The notes beneath the pieces were generated by a model. That model was not told the origin of the DNA. It was given only the letters and a program-made list of their open reading frames with translations, and searched no databases. A stretch of 17,765 nt of DNA from Candidatus Latescibacterota bacterium (GTDB lineage Bacteria; Latescibacterota; UBA2968; UBA8231): positions 1 to 17,765 of the forward strand of contig JAJDYK010000227.1 of NCBI GenBank assembly GCA_022825185.1, given 5' to 3'. The position numbers were made by a program, and so were the translations under genes. Shown one piece after another: positions 7,908-14,318 of the stretch (positions are counted from its first letter, which is position 1; every line of letters begins with the position of its first letter).

Positions 7908-9459
7908 CATCTTGGTCGCCCTGTTATTGGGTTGCGCCAAAGTCGGGCCGCCCACTGGAGGGCCGGTGGACAAAGAGCCGCCCCGCATTCTGTCTCACTA
8001 CCCGGAGAGCGACGCCTTGGAAGTGGCGCGGAATACCGAAGTAGAAATCGTCTTCAGCGAACCCATGAACCGAGAGCAGACCGAAGCCGCTCTTTTCACA
8101 TCGCCGGTCGGGCCGCTGCAACTGTCGTGGCACGGTCCACGCCTGCGCATTGCTATGTCCTTGGCCGAGGAACGAACTTATGTGTTGACGGTGGGGACTG
8201 GGGCGCGGGATCTGCGGGGCAATGCCTTGACGAAATCTTTTACTTTAGCCTTTGCCACCGGCTCGCAGCTCGATCAGGGGCTAGTGCGGGGTCGGGTGTA
8301 CCAAGATCATCAGCCCGTGGTCGGTGCCCATGTTTGGGCCTATGATTTGGGAACCTTTAGCGGGGAGATAGGATTGGATGAACCATCCTATCAGACACAG
8401 AGCGGTGCTGACGGGGGCTACGAGTTTGTCCGCCTTGCTCCAGGTCCCTATCGGGTGCTAGCCTTTAGGGATGCAAATCGCAACGCCCTGCCAGATGCCG
8501 ACGAGTGGCTGGCCCTGCCGTCTTCCTCTGTGGAAGTGGGGGAGGAAGCAGTGCAGGCTGGCGATTTAGCGCTTGTGCGCCGACAGATGCCAGCGCCTGT
8601 GCTCAAGCGGGTCCAGGCCATACACGCCGAACGGCTGATGTTGCTTTTTGCCGAGGCTGTGGATCTACAAGAATTAGAATTGGAAGTCGCCGGACTGGCG
8701 GTGGAGTCGCTGTATGCGGCCCCAGGTGCGGAGGAGAAAATTTACGTCGAGACGGCAGCGCAAGAGCCAGACCGACGCTATGCTGTACAGCTTGCGTTCG
8801 CTGGTGCGCCCGTGCAGTGGGATGCGCCTGTTCGCGGCAGCGCGCGGTCCGACCGCAAGCCACCCTCTTTTGTCGGACTGACGCGGGATCGACTGGCCCC
8901 AAGAGACGCGCTGGACTTACTTTTTTCTGAAGCTATGCAGCCGGTCGCGTTGGCCGGGTTTTGGACGGCGAGCGATTCGACTCAATCATTAGCAGGGGAT
9001 TGGCTGTGGCCGGCACCCAATCGCGCCCGCTTCGCGTCCGCCGAACTGCTGGTGCCGGGTGCGTATCGGCTCGCAGGGGCGGCTGCGCAACTCGTGGACC
9101 GGACCGGCAATAGCCTCGCCGACAGCCTGCTGACGCTTTCTTTTACCGTTGGCGCGGAGACTGCGGCGATTCGAGGGCAGGTGCAGGCCGGGGAAGAAGG
9201 TCGCGTCCGAATCGCCGCCATCAACGAGGACGGGCGGACGTACGCGGAGTGGGCGGGCGAAGAGGGGCGATTTGATCTGGATGGTCTGTTGGCCGGTACC
9301 TATTCGCTGTGGACGTTTGTAGATCGCGATGGCGACGGCGAGTACAGTAGCGGCTCGCTTAGCCCCTTTCGCTATTCCGAGCCTTATGGACGCTATGGCG
9401 AGCCAATCGACTTAGATGTGGACCAAATCGTCGAAGAGGTAAATATTCCATGCCGCTGA
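7897..9459 (+). CDS. Ig-like and carboxypeptidase-regulatory-like domain lipoprotein
   Basis: A 520-aa predicted envelope lipoprotein of unknown function. The GTG start gives a short hydrophobic signal, MLISILVALLLG, ending in lipobox L-L-G-C13; it lacks the usual N-terminal basic residue. The mature N-terminus reads CAKVGPPTGGPVDKEPPRI, the linker-plus-Ig pattern common in FCB-group lipoproteins. An SbsA/Big_5-like Ig domain (about 27-121) is followed by a beta-sandwich like carboxypeptidase regulatory domains (about 128-228, GLVRGRVYQD...GPYRVLAFRD). A second Ig-like unit (about 320-418) and a second regulatory-like unit (about 425-515, IRGQV...GTYSLWTFVDRDGDG) come after. The start overlaps the end of xerC by 11 nt and the stop overlaps the next gene by 10 nt, so the three are probably co-transcribed. 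A structural or surface-binding role is likely. Confidence 0.8.
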   Translation: MLISILVALLLGCAKVGPPTGGPVDKEPPRILSHYPESDALEVARNTEVEIVFSEPMNREQTEAALFTSPVGPLQLSWHGPRLRIAMSLAEERTYVLTVGTGARDLRGNALTKSFTLAFATGSQLDQGLVRGRVYQDHQPVVGAHVWAYDLGTFSGEIGLDEPSYQTQSGADGGYEFVRLAPGPYRVLAFRDANRNALPDADEWLALPSSSVEVGEEAVQAGDLALVRRQMPAPVLKRVQAIHAERLMLLFAEAVDLQELELEVAGLAVESLYAAPGAEEKIYVETAAQEPDRRYAVQLAFAGAPVQWDAPVRGSARSDRKPPSFVGLTRDRLAPRDALDLLFSEAMQPVALAGFWTASDSTQSLAGDWLWPAPNRARFASAELLVPGAYRLAGAAAQLVDRTGNSLADSLLTLSFTVGAETAAIRGQVQAGEEGRVRIAAINEDGRTYAEWAGEEGRFDLDGLLAGTYSLWTFVDRDGDGEYSSGSLSPFRYSEPYGRYGEPIDLDVDQIVEEVNIPCR

Positions 9460-9806
9460 GACTGATCGAGTTGACGTTTTTGGTGTTGGTGCTCATAGGC
9501 TTAGGGGTTGTGCATTTTTCTCGCTTGACCCCACATGAGCGGGCCCTGATCCAAATGGAGGCGTGCTTGGAGCAGCTCTACCTGTTCGAAAAAGCCTATT
9601 TTGCTAAGCATGGTCGCTACTTCGACCCGAATGGCAAGGGAATTCGGCACGCTTGGTGGCAGATAGAGGGCTATACTTGGGAGTTCTGGCCTATGAGCAC
9701 AGGATTCTGGTTGGTGGTGCGGGCCGATTTGGATGGGGACGGTCAGCTTGGGGCTTGGACCATAGATGCTGTCCATTCACAGGTGAAGATCCTGAACCAA
9801 GACTGA
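9450..9806 (+). CDS. Small pilin-like single-pass membrane protein
   Basis: A 118-aa protein with an N-terminal hydrophobic helix (about 3-23) that begins PLRLIELTFLVLVLIG. The LIEL element recalls the start of mature type IV pilins, and the stretch to EKAYFAKHGRYF (47-58) resembles the pilin spine helix and alpha-beta loop. ADLDGDGQLGAWTID (about 91-105) is also typical of pilin-like C-termini. However, there is no basic leader and no Gly before the mature residue, so prepilin-peptidase processing is unlikely. Translating upstream in frame gives no better start. AAGAGGT at 9434-9440 precedes the ATG by 9 nt. It overlaps the lipoprotein gene by 10 nt and ends 13 nt before the convergent thyA stop. 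No partner pilus genes are in view. Confidence 0.7.
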   Translation: MPLRLIELTFLVLVLIGLGVVHFSRLTPHERALIQMEACLEQLYLFEKAYFAKHGRYFDPNGKGIRHAWWQIEGYTWEFWPMSTGFWLVVRADLDGDGQLGAWTIDAVHSQVKILNQD

Positions 9807-9819
9807 GCAAACAGACCCG

Positions 9820-10611
9820 TCAGACGGCGATTTCCATGCGGATGGAGGGATGGGGATCGTAGTTGAGTAGTTTGAAGTCGTCGTAGCGGAAGTCGGAAAT
9901 CGACTGGCCGCGATTTTTAATGGTCATAACCGGTAGTGACCGGGGGGTGCGGGCGAGCTGTTGCCGCAGCGCGTCGATGTGGTTCTGATAGATGTGGACG
10001 TCGCCGCCGGTCCAGACGAATTCCCCGGGCTGCAAGTCGCAGACTTGGGCCATCATCATGGTCAGCAAGCTGTAGCTGGCGATGTTGAACGGCACGCCAA
10101 GCCCCACGTCACAAGAGCGTTGATAGAGCTGGCAGGAAAGCCGACCGCGCGCGACGAAAAACTGGAACAGGCAATGGCAGGGCATGAGCGCCATTTGCTC
10201 CAACTCGCCGACGTTCCACGCGCTGACGAGGATGCGGCGCGAATCGGGATTAGTCTTAATCAGATTAATGGCGCGTTGAATTTGGTCGATGGGGCCATCC
10301 GGGGTTGTCCAGTTGCGCCACTGCTTGCCGTAGATGGGGCCGAGATCGCCATTTTCGTCGGCCCACTCGTCCCAGATGCTGACGTTTTCTCTTTGCAAAT
10401 AGGCCGTGTTGGTGTCGCCTTTGAGGAACCACAAGAGTTCGTGGATGATGGAGCGCAAATGCAGCTTCTTGGTGGTCAGGCAGGGGAACCCGTCGGCTAG
10501 ATCAAAGCGCATCTGATAGCCGAAGCTGGCAAGGGTGCCGACGCCCGTGCGGTCGGCTTTGGCCTCGCCGTGGTCGAGGCAATGGCTTACTAGGTCGAGG
10601 TATTGTCGCAT
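9820..10611 (-). CDS. thyA: Thymidylate synthase
   Basis: It converts dUMP to dTMP using methylenetetrahydrofolate. The 263-aa length matches the compact bacterial form (264 aa in E. coli). Visible active-site residues are R21 (DRTGVGT), R125-R126 (DSRRI), the nucleophile C145 in [10 protein letters not shown]165 (YQRSCD), D168, N176 (VPFNIASY) and H206/Y208 (DVHIYQNH). The ATG at 10609-10611 is preceded by only a weak AAAGAG-type ribosome site. It is convergent with the pilin-like gene and divergent from the tRNA genes, with its own promoter just upstream. Together with nrdJ it supplies DNA precursors. Confidence 0.97.
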   Translation of the reverse strand: MRQYLDLVSHCLDHGEAKADRTGVGTLASFGYQMRFDLADGFPCLTTKKLHLRSIIHELLWFLKGDTNTAYLQRENVSIWDEWADENGDLGPIYGKQWRNWTTPDGPIDQIQRAINLIKTNPDSRRILVSAWNVGELEQMALMPCHCLFQFFVARGRLSCQLYQRSCDVGLGVPFNIASYSLLTMMMAQVCDLQPGEFVWTGGDVHIYQNHIDALRQQLARTPRSLPVMTIKNRGQSISDFRYDDFKLLNYDPHPSIRMEIAV

Positions 10612-10628
10612 TGTGAAAGCTCTTTTTT

Positions 10629-10656
10629 AGTTTATAGGTTTTGTACACCTTGTCAA
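10629..10656 (-). promoter_or_regulatory. Candidate promoter of thyA
   Basis: On the minus strand TTGACA (10656-10651) is followed after 16 bp by TAAACT (10634-10629). The predicted start near 10622 would leave a leader of only about 11 nt before the thyA ATG, consistent with the weak Shine-Dalgarno. An alternative TATAAA lies at a poor 14-bp spacing. Confidence 0.45.
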
Positions 10657-10738
10657 AGGCGTTTTGTGTGGTCGTCTTTGGCCGTGCTGTGGACGAGGTG
10701 TTAGCGCATCTTTAACCTATCTTGGCTAGCGCAATCAG

Positions 10739-10772
10739 GCGGCGGGCTGGTTGACAGGAACATGCCCGCCGC
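10739..10772. repeat. 9-bp perfect GC-rich inverted repeat around a -35 element
   Basis: GCGGCGGGC (10739-10747) and its exact complement GCCCGCCGC (10764-10772) flank a 16-nt spacer that contains TTGACA (10751-10756). No T tract follows on either strand, and no plus-strand gene lies immediately upstream, so it is not an obvious terminator. It may be an operator or a fortuitous dyad in the tRNA promoter region. Confidence 0.6.
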
Positions 10773-10779
10773 GTACCTT
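10751..10779 (+). promoter_or_regulatory. Candidate promoter of the tRNA-Cys/tRNA-Leu pair
   Basis: TTGACA (10751-10756) and TACCTT (10774-10779) are 17 bp apart and predict a start near 10786, about 10 nt before tRNA-Cys. The -10 is weak, and the -35 lies inside the spacer of a GC-rich inverted repeat. Confidence 0.5.
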
Positions 10780-10795
10780 CAAATTCCTAATTTGA

Positions 10796-10869
10796 GGCGA
10801 CGTGGCCAAGTGGTAAGGCAGGGGCCTGCAAAGCCCTTATCCCCGGTTCGATTCCGGGCGTCGCCTCCA
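10796..10869 (+). tRNA. tRNA-Cys (GCA)
   Basis: A full cloverleaf of 74 nt can be folded. The acceptor GGCGACG pairs with CGTCGCC. The D stem is GCC/GGC. The anticodon stem GGGGC/GCCCT has loop CTGCAAA with anticodon GCA at 10828-10830. The T arm is CCCGG-TTCGATT-CCGGG. The discriminator is U, as usual for tRNA-Cys, and the 3' CCA is encoded (10867-10869). Seven T residues follow immediately (10870-10876), then tRNA-Leu starts 15 nt after the CCA. Confidence 0.96.
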
Positions 10870-10884
10870 TTTTTTTATCTGTGC

Positions 10885-10972
10885 GCCGGGGTGGCGGAAT
10901 TGGTAGACGCGGTGGACTTAAAATCCACTGTCCGCTTAGGACGTGCCGGTTCGAGTCCGGCCCTCGGCACCA
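10885..10972 (+). tRNA. tRNA-Leu (UAA)
   Basis: An 88-nt class II tRNA. The acceptor GCCGGGG pairs with CCTCGGC (one G-U). The anticodon stem GTGGA/TCCAC has loop CTTAAAA with anticodon TAA at 10919-10921. A long variable arm around GTCCGCTTAGGACG is followed by T arm GCCGG-TTCGAGT-CCGGC. Discriminator A and encoded CCA (10970-10972) complete it. It is probably co-transcribed with tRNA-Cys. The convergent mannonate-dehydratase-like gene ends only 8 bp beyond it, with no terminator visible between. Confidence 0.96.
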
Positions 10973-10980
10973 CTAGCCCC

Positions 10981-11952
10981 TTAATCCAACAATTCCAGCG
11001 CCTGCATTCCAGCGCGAATATACCCCAGGGCGAAAGCGCGGCCCCGGTGCCCATACGGCTCGTCGCCGATTACGCGGGGCGTGTGGTCGGGCGTGATGAC
11101 CCCGTCGTAGCCCGCGTCGCGGTAGGCTTTGAGTGCGGCGATCATGTTGACGTCGCCCTCGTCGATAAAGACCTCGTCGAACTTGGGGAAACCGCCGCGC
11201 ACATTGCGGAAATGCACGTAGAATATCTTGCCCTGTGCGGCAAAGCGGCGCACGGCTGCAATCGTATCGTCCGGCCCCATCTCCGCCACGGTTCCCTGAC
11301 AAAACTCCAACCCATTGCTCGGACTGGGCACGAGGTCGATCAGCCGCTGCATGGCGTCGTGATTGGTCAAGAGCCGCCCCGTGCCGAAGAGGGTTTCAGC
11401 CGGGGGATCGTCTTGGTGGGCGGCGAGTTTGACCCCAGCGTTTTCGGCGACGGGCACTACCCGTTCGAGAAAATAGGCCAATCGGTCCCACATCTCGGTG
11501 ACTGAGACCGGCTCATCGACGATCGGCGGTGCGTCCTTGACTAGGGCGTAATCAAAACTTTTAAGACCAGCACCACCGCGCCCGCCGCCGCTTTCGTACG
11601 CGCGCCAGTGGCCGGAGACGCCGGCCAAACTGAAGTAGTAGCCGAGGATCGGGATGCCGATTTTCCCCATGTTTTCAATGGACGTGCAGACTTTTGCCAA
11701 CTGGGTGTCGCGCTCTGGCGTCGCGTGGGTGATGGGGTGCATGTGGTCACCGGGCAAGTTCTCGATGGCGCATAGTTCCAAGCCGAATGAGTCGATGAAT
11801 TTTTTCATCCGCAACAACTCGAAGTAATTGAGCACGCCCTCGTTGCCGAGGTGGGGGCTGTGGACGACGATGTGCGTGACGCCCATCTGCTGGGCGAATT
11901 GCAGGTTTTCTTTGCTGAGTGTGTCGAGGCCGAACTTGAGACCGAGTTTCAC
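10981..11952 (-). CDS. Mannonate dehydratase (UxuA)-like TIM-barrel enzyme, copy 1
   Basis: A 323-aa TIM-barrel protein of the UxuA/mannonate dehydratase family, which removes water from sugar acids such as D-mannonate to give 2-keto-3-deoxy acids. Four metal ligands known from UxuA are in place: H179 (AAHQDDPP), C218 (GLEFCQG), H247 (YVHFRNV) and D289 (TPDH). ENMGKIGIP (about 93-101) and RGGA (125-128) are also family elements. The canonical N-terminal RWYG motif and the central insertion of E. coli UxuA (394 aa) are missing, so D-mannonate specificity is not assured. I chose the GTG at 11950-11952 because AAAGGGA lies 7 nt upstream; a longer reading to 12015 adds 21 unlikely residues. It diverges from the idonate-dehydrogenase-like operon and probably belongs to the same pathway. 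Confidence 0.82.
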   Translation of the reverse strand: MKLGLKFGLDTLSKENLQFAQQMGVTHIVVHSPHLGNEGVLNYFELLRMKKFIDSFGLELCAIENLPGDHMHPITHATPERDTQLAKVCTSIENMGKIGIPILGYYFSLAGVSGHWRAYESGGGRGGAGLKSFDYALVKDAPPIVDEPVSVTEMWDRLAYFLERVVPVAENAGVKLAAHQDDPPAETLFGTGRLLTNHDAMQRLIDLVPSPSNGLEFCQGTVAEMGPDDTIAAVRRFAAQGKIFYVHFRNVRGGFPKFDEVFIDEGDVNMIAALKAYRDAGYDGVITPDHTPRVIGDEPYGHRGRAFALGYIRAGMQALELLD

Positions 11953-11985
11953 GGTAGGTTCCCTTTCTAACGAAAATGGTGCTTG

Positions 11986-12058
11986 CACAGTACGCACAAG
12001 GCCTGCGGCAGGCAAATCTCGCCACAGCTAGCCCATTCCCTTGACGCGCCGTACTGTG
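11986..12058. promoter_or_regulatory. Putative operator elements of the divergent sugar-acid promoters
   Basis: Two dyads lie in the shared 124-bp intergenic region. The first is a 13-bp perfect palindrome, GCCTGC-G-GCAGGC (12001-12013), overlapping the -35 of the minus-strand promoter. The second is a pair of 9-bp inverted copies, CACAGTACG (11986-11994) and CGTACTGTG (12050-12058), placed on the minus-strand -10 and in the spacer of the plus-strand promoter. The arrangement suits a regulator controlling both directions. No regulator gene is in the window. Confidence 0.45.
11987..12015 (-). promoter_or_regulatory. Candidate promoter of the minus-strand mannonate-dehydratase-like gene
   Basis: On the minus strand TTGCCT (12015-12010) and TACTGT (11992-11987) are 17 bp apart. 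The start would be near 11980, leaving a leader of about 28 nt that contains the AAAGGGA ribosome site. The -35 overlaps the right arm of the 13-bp palindrome at 12001-12013, and the -10 lies inside one arm of a 9-bp inverted repeat. Confidence 0.5.
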
Positions 12059-12069
12059 GCCGCTACTAT
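12041..12069 (+). promoter_or_regulatory. Candidate promoter of the idonate-dehydrogenase-like operon, leaderless
   Basis: TTGACG (12041-12046) and TACTAT (12064-12069) are exactly 17 bp apart. The predicted transcription start, 7 bp after the -10, is about 12076, and the ATG starts at 12077. No Shine-Dalgarno sequence precedes that ATG. Both facts point to a leaderless mRNA. Confidence 0.5.
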
Positions 12070-12076
12070 CCGCTGC

Positions 12077-13108
12077 ATGAGAGCTTTTTACCTACATGGT
12101 GCCCGCGATCTGCGCGCCGCGGAAATCGAGCGACCGCAGATCGCCGCAGACGAAGTCTTAGTGCAGATTCGCGCCACCGGCATCTGCGGTTCGGACCTTC
12201 ACTACTACGTTCACGGCAGAAACGGCGATTTCGTCCCAGAGCGCCCCTTTGTCCTCGGGCACGAGTCGGCCGGGGAAGTCGTCGATGCGGGCGCGTTCGC
12301 AGATGTGTTGCCGACGGGCAGCCGAGTGGCCATCGATCCATCCCACCCCTGTCGCACGTGCGCCCACTGCCGCCAAGGCCGCTACAACCTCTGCCCGCAG
12401 ATGCGCTACTTCGGTTCTGCTGCCTGTAGCCCACCCCAAGACGGCTCGTTCCGCGAATACGTGCAAGTCCATGCGCACAACTGCCATCCGCTGCCCACGG
12501 CGATGGACTATCGCCAAGCGGCCCTCCTCGAACCACTATCTATCGCCGTCCACGGCGTCGGCCAAGCGGGGGGCATCGCTGGCAAGCGCGTGCTGGTGAC
12601 GGGTGCCGGTCCCATTGGCCAGCTCATCGGCTTGGTCGCCCGGCACTACGGAGCGGCTCATCTCGCCGTCAGCGACATTCGCCAAAGTGCGCTCGACTTG
12701 GCGGCGTCGCTGTGGGCCGATCAGCCCGTGCGCGCCGACGATTCGGCGGCCGTGGCGCGGGCGGCGGGCGAGGGCTTTGACGTCGTGGTGGAAGCCTCCG
12801 GCGCTCCGGCTGCTCTGCAAGCTGCTTACGCGCACTGCAAGGCCGGTGGCACTATCGTGCAGTTGGGCGTCCAGGGCGGCCCGATTGAACTGCCGGTCAA
12901 CTTGGTCATGCAAAAGGAATTGACCGTGCGCGGCTCTTTCCGTTTTGCCCACGTATTTCCCCAAGCCTTGGACCTGTTGGCGCGGCAGCAACTCGACGTG
13001 GCCCCCCTCATCTCGCAGTGCGTCCCCTTTCCCGACTTAGTCGCTGGTTTCGACGCAGCGCTCCAGCCCCAAACCATCAAGGTGGTGGTTGACTACTATT
13101 ATTGTTGA
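12077..13108 (+). CDS. idnD: Zinc-dependent L-idonate 5-dehydrogenase-like dehydrogenase
   Basis: A 343-aa medium-chain dehydrogenase, the same length as E. coli L-idonate 5-dehydrogenase. Catalytic zinc residues are C38 (GICGSDLHYY), H62-E63 (LGHES) and E152 (LLEPLS). The structural zinc cysteines are C92, C95, C98 and C106. The Rossmann motif GAGPIG is at 176-181, with D200 at the end of the second strand, suggesting NAD(H). MRYFGSA and RGSFRF are shared with IdnD, which oxidises L-idonate to 5-keto-D-gluconate; related sorbitol or xylitol dehydrogenases are alternatives. The start is ATG 12077; an earlier in-frame TTG at 12041 coincides with the -35 element and is rejected. It heads a plus-strand operon, with the next gene 52 nt on. 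The context suggests oxidation of a sugar acid feeding the dehydratases. Confidence 0.82.
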   Translation: MRAFYLHGARDLRAAEIERPQIAADEVLVQIRATGICGSDLHYYVHGRNGDFVPERPFVLGHESAGEVVDAGAFADVLPTGSRVAIDPSHPCRTCAHCRQGRYNLCPQMRYFGSAACSPPQDGSFREYVQVHAHNCHPLPTAMDYRQAALLEPLSIAVHGVGQAGGIAGKRVLVTGAGPIGQLIGLVARHYGAAHLAVSDIRQSALDLAASLWADQPVRADDSAAVARAAGEGFDVVVEASGAPAALQAAYAHCKAGGTIVQLGVQGGPIELPVNLVMQKELTVRGSFRFAHVFPQALDLLARQQLDVAPLISQCVPFPDLVAGFDAALQPQTIKVVVDYYYC

Positions 13109-13160
13109 CCGCGCTAAAAGGGGGTGCTTTCTTATGTCGCCGACGCCATAGGGAGCCTAT

Positions 13161-13520
13161 ATGCACCAAGCTGTAAAAGACTGGTTGGCACAGTGCCGCG
13201 ATAAGCTCTGCACCGAGGCGATTACCGCTGCGGACCTCGATCGCCTCGATGACTTGCTCGCCGAACCCCGCCAGCAGATCCTCTATCTCTACGCCAAATC
13301 GACCAATATGCGCTCGCCATTGGCTAGCTGGGCCTTGTACGACGCCACCCAACCACAGAAGCCGACCCTGCCCAGCGACGAACCGCCCTACGAATCGGTG
13401 CTAGCGGCCGTGGCCGATGGCTGGCGCGTGGTGCAGTTTCCCATCGCCAAGCTCTACGCGTACGAGGGTCAGGACAACGACTACCTCGGCTATGAGTTCG
13501 TGCTCGAAAAATTTGCTTAG
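13161..13520 (+). CDS. Unrecognised 119-aa protein between dehydrogenase and PhyH genes
   Basis: I do not recognise this protein. It is soluble, with no signal peptide or membrane segment. Residues 1-45 look helical, with a repeated pattern of acidic and leucine residues (WLAQCRDKL, DLDRLDDLL). A Tyr-rich QQILYLYAKSTNMRSP follows, then a Pro-rich turn. The C-terminal part, ADGWRVVQFP plus YLGYEFVLEK, has a beta-strand pattern slightly like small DUF4177-type domains; this is only a resemblance. There is no cysteine or histidine cluster suggesting a metal enzyme. It is likely a real gene: AGGGA stands 7 nt before the ATG, its stop is 9 nt before the phyH start, and it shares strand and base use with its neighbours. 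It may be a partner or modulator of the dioxygenase. Confidence 0.75.
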   Translation: MHQAVKDWLAQCRDKLCTEAITAADLDRLDDLLAEPRQQILYLYAKSTNMRSPLASWALYDATQPQKPTLPSDEPPYESVLAAVADGWRVVQFPIAKLYAYEGQDNDYLGYEFVLEKFA

Positions 13521-13529
13521 GAGAAACGG

Positions 13530-14318
13530 ATGTCGCCAATTAAACCGACGCTAGACGACGATGGCGTCATGGACTTTGTCGCCTCCGGCTTGGTCGTCCT
13601 CGAAAGCGTCATCGACGAGGGCTTCAATCGCCGCTGCGACGACCTCGCTCCCGGCAATTGCGACGCCTTTATTACCTCGGACGACTTCACCCGGCAGGTG
13701 CTCCTGCATCCCCAAGTCGCCGGAGTCGCGCGCTCGCTTTTGGGCGAGGACTTCTTGGTGCCCCGAGGCGGCCACCACCACTTTTTCAAGGAGCCGCACC
13801 TCGGCCAGACCTGGCATTCGGACGGGCTTTCGGGCAGCGGCTACGACGTCTTTGAACTCCAGTGCTATTATTACCCTCATAGCGTCGCGCTCGCCGATGG
13901 GCCAACCATGGTTCTGCCCGGCTCGCATTGCCGCGCCGTCGATCGCGAGGCCATCGCCCACTACGGCGACATTCGCGGCCAAGTCTCGTTGACCGTGCCG
14001 GCTGGCACCGTGGTGCTAACTCGCTATGGCATCTGGCACAAGGCCGGTCCTAAAACCAACGACCGCGCCCGCAGCATGATCAAGTTTTCCTACCACCGCA
14101 CGGCTGCACCACAGCGAGATTGGCTCTGCGATGCCGCGGAAATTCCCGCCTATCGCGATCGTCCGCGCCTGCCGTACGCGACCGAAGTTGAATCCTATCG
14201 CGACCGGGTGCGGCGCATCCGCACTTGGAACTGGCTCTGCGGCATTGACCAAGAAGTCGCGCTGCGTTGGGAAAGGTCGCAGCCGGTTTCCGAACTGATA
14301 AAGGAAGGTACTCCATGA
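13530..14318 (+). CDS. Phytanoyl-CoA dioxygenase (PhyH) family Fe(II)/2-oxoglutarate oxygenase
   Basis: A 262-aa cupin-fold oxygenase that couples 2-oxoglutarate decarboxylation to hydroxylation of a substrate. The iron triad is H96-x-D98 (TWHSDG) and H170 (GIWHKAGP); R181 (ARSMIKFSYHR), 11 residues after the distal His, is the expected 2-oxoglutarate anchor. GPTMVLPGSH (124-133) is the usual family loop. Bacterial PhyH proteins act on many small molecules; phytanoyl-CoA is not implied. AGGAG (13519-13523) precedes the ATG, which begins 9 nt after the previous stop, and the end overlaps the next ATG (ATGA). That coupling places it in the sugar-acid operon, so a modified sugar acid, for example a methyl ether or a phosphonate-like derivative, is a plausible but unproven substrate. 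Confidence 0.88.
   Translation: MSPIKPTLDDDGVMDFVASGLVVLESVIDEGFNRRCDDLAPGNCDAFITSDDFTRQVLLHPQVAGVARSLLGEDFLVPRGGHHHFFKEPHLGQTWHSDGLSGSGYDVFELQCYYYPHSVALADGPTMVLPGSHCRAVDREAIAHYGDIRGQVSLTVPAGTVVLTRYGIWHKAGPKTNDRARSMIKFSYHRTAAPQRDWLCDAAEIPAYRDRPRLPYATEVESYRDRVRRIRTWNWLCGIDQEVALRWERSQPVSELIKEGTP

Noticed and set aside
9807..9819. Terminator between the convergent pilin-like gene and thyA
   Set aside because: Only a CCGTC/GACGG dyad with a one-base loop and no T tract is present, and it lies across the end of thyA.
10762..11505. 247-aa plus-strand reading frame across both tRNA genes and the end of the UxuA-like gene
   Set aside because: It translates the tRNAs themselves (GVAELVDAVDLKST and RAGSSPALGTT are well-known tRNA-Leu mistranslations) and then runs antisense to a real gene.
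13134..13151. Five-codon mini-ORF (MSPTP) with AGGGGG upstream, before the 119-aa gene
   Set aside because: Could be a leader peptide, but it has no regulatory codon run and no paired hairpins; chance is more likely.
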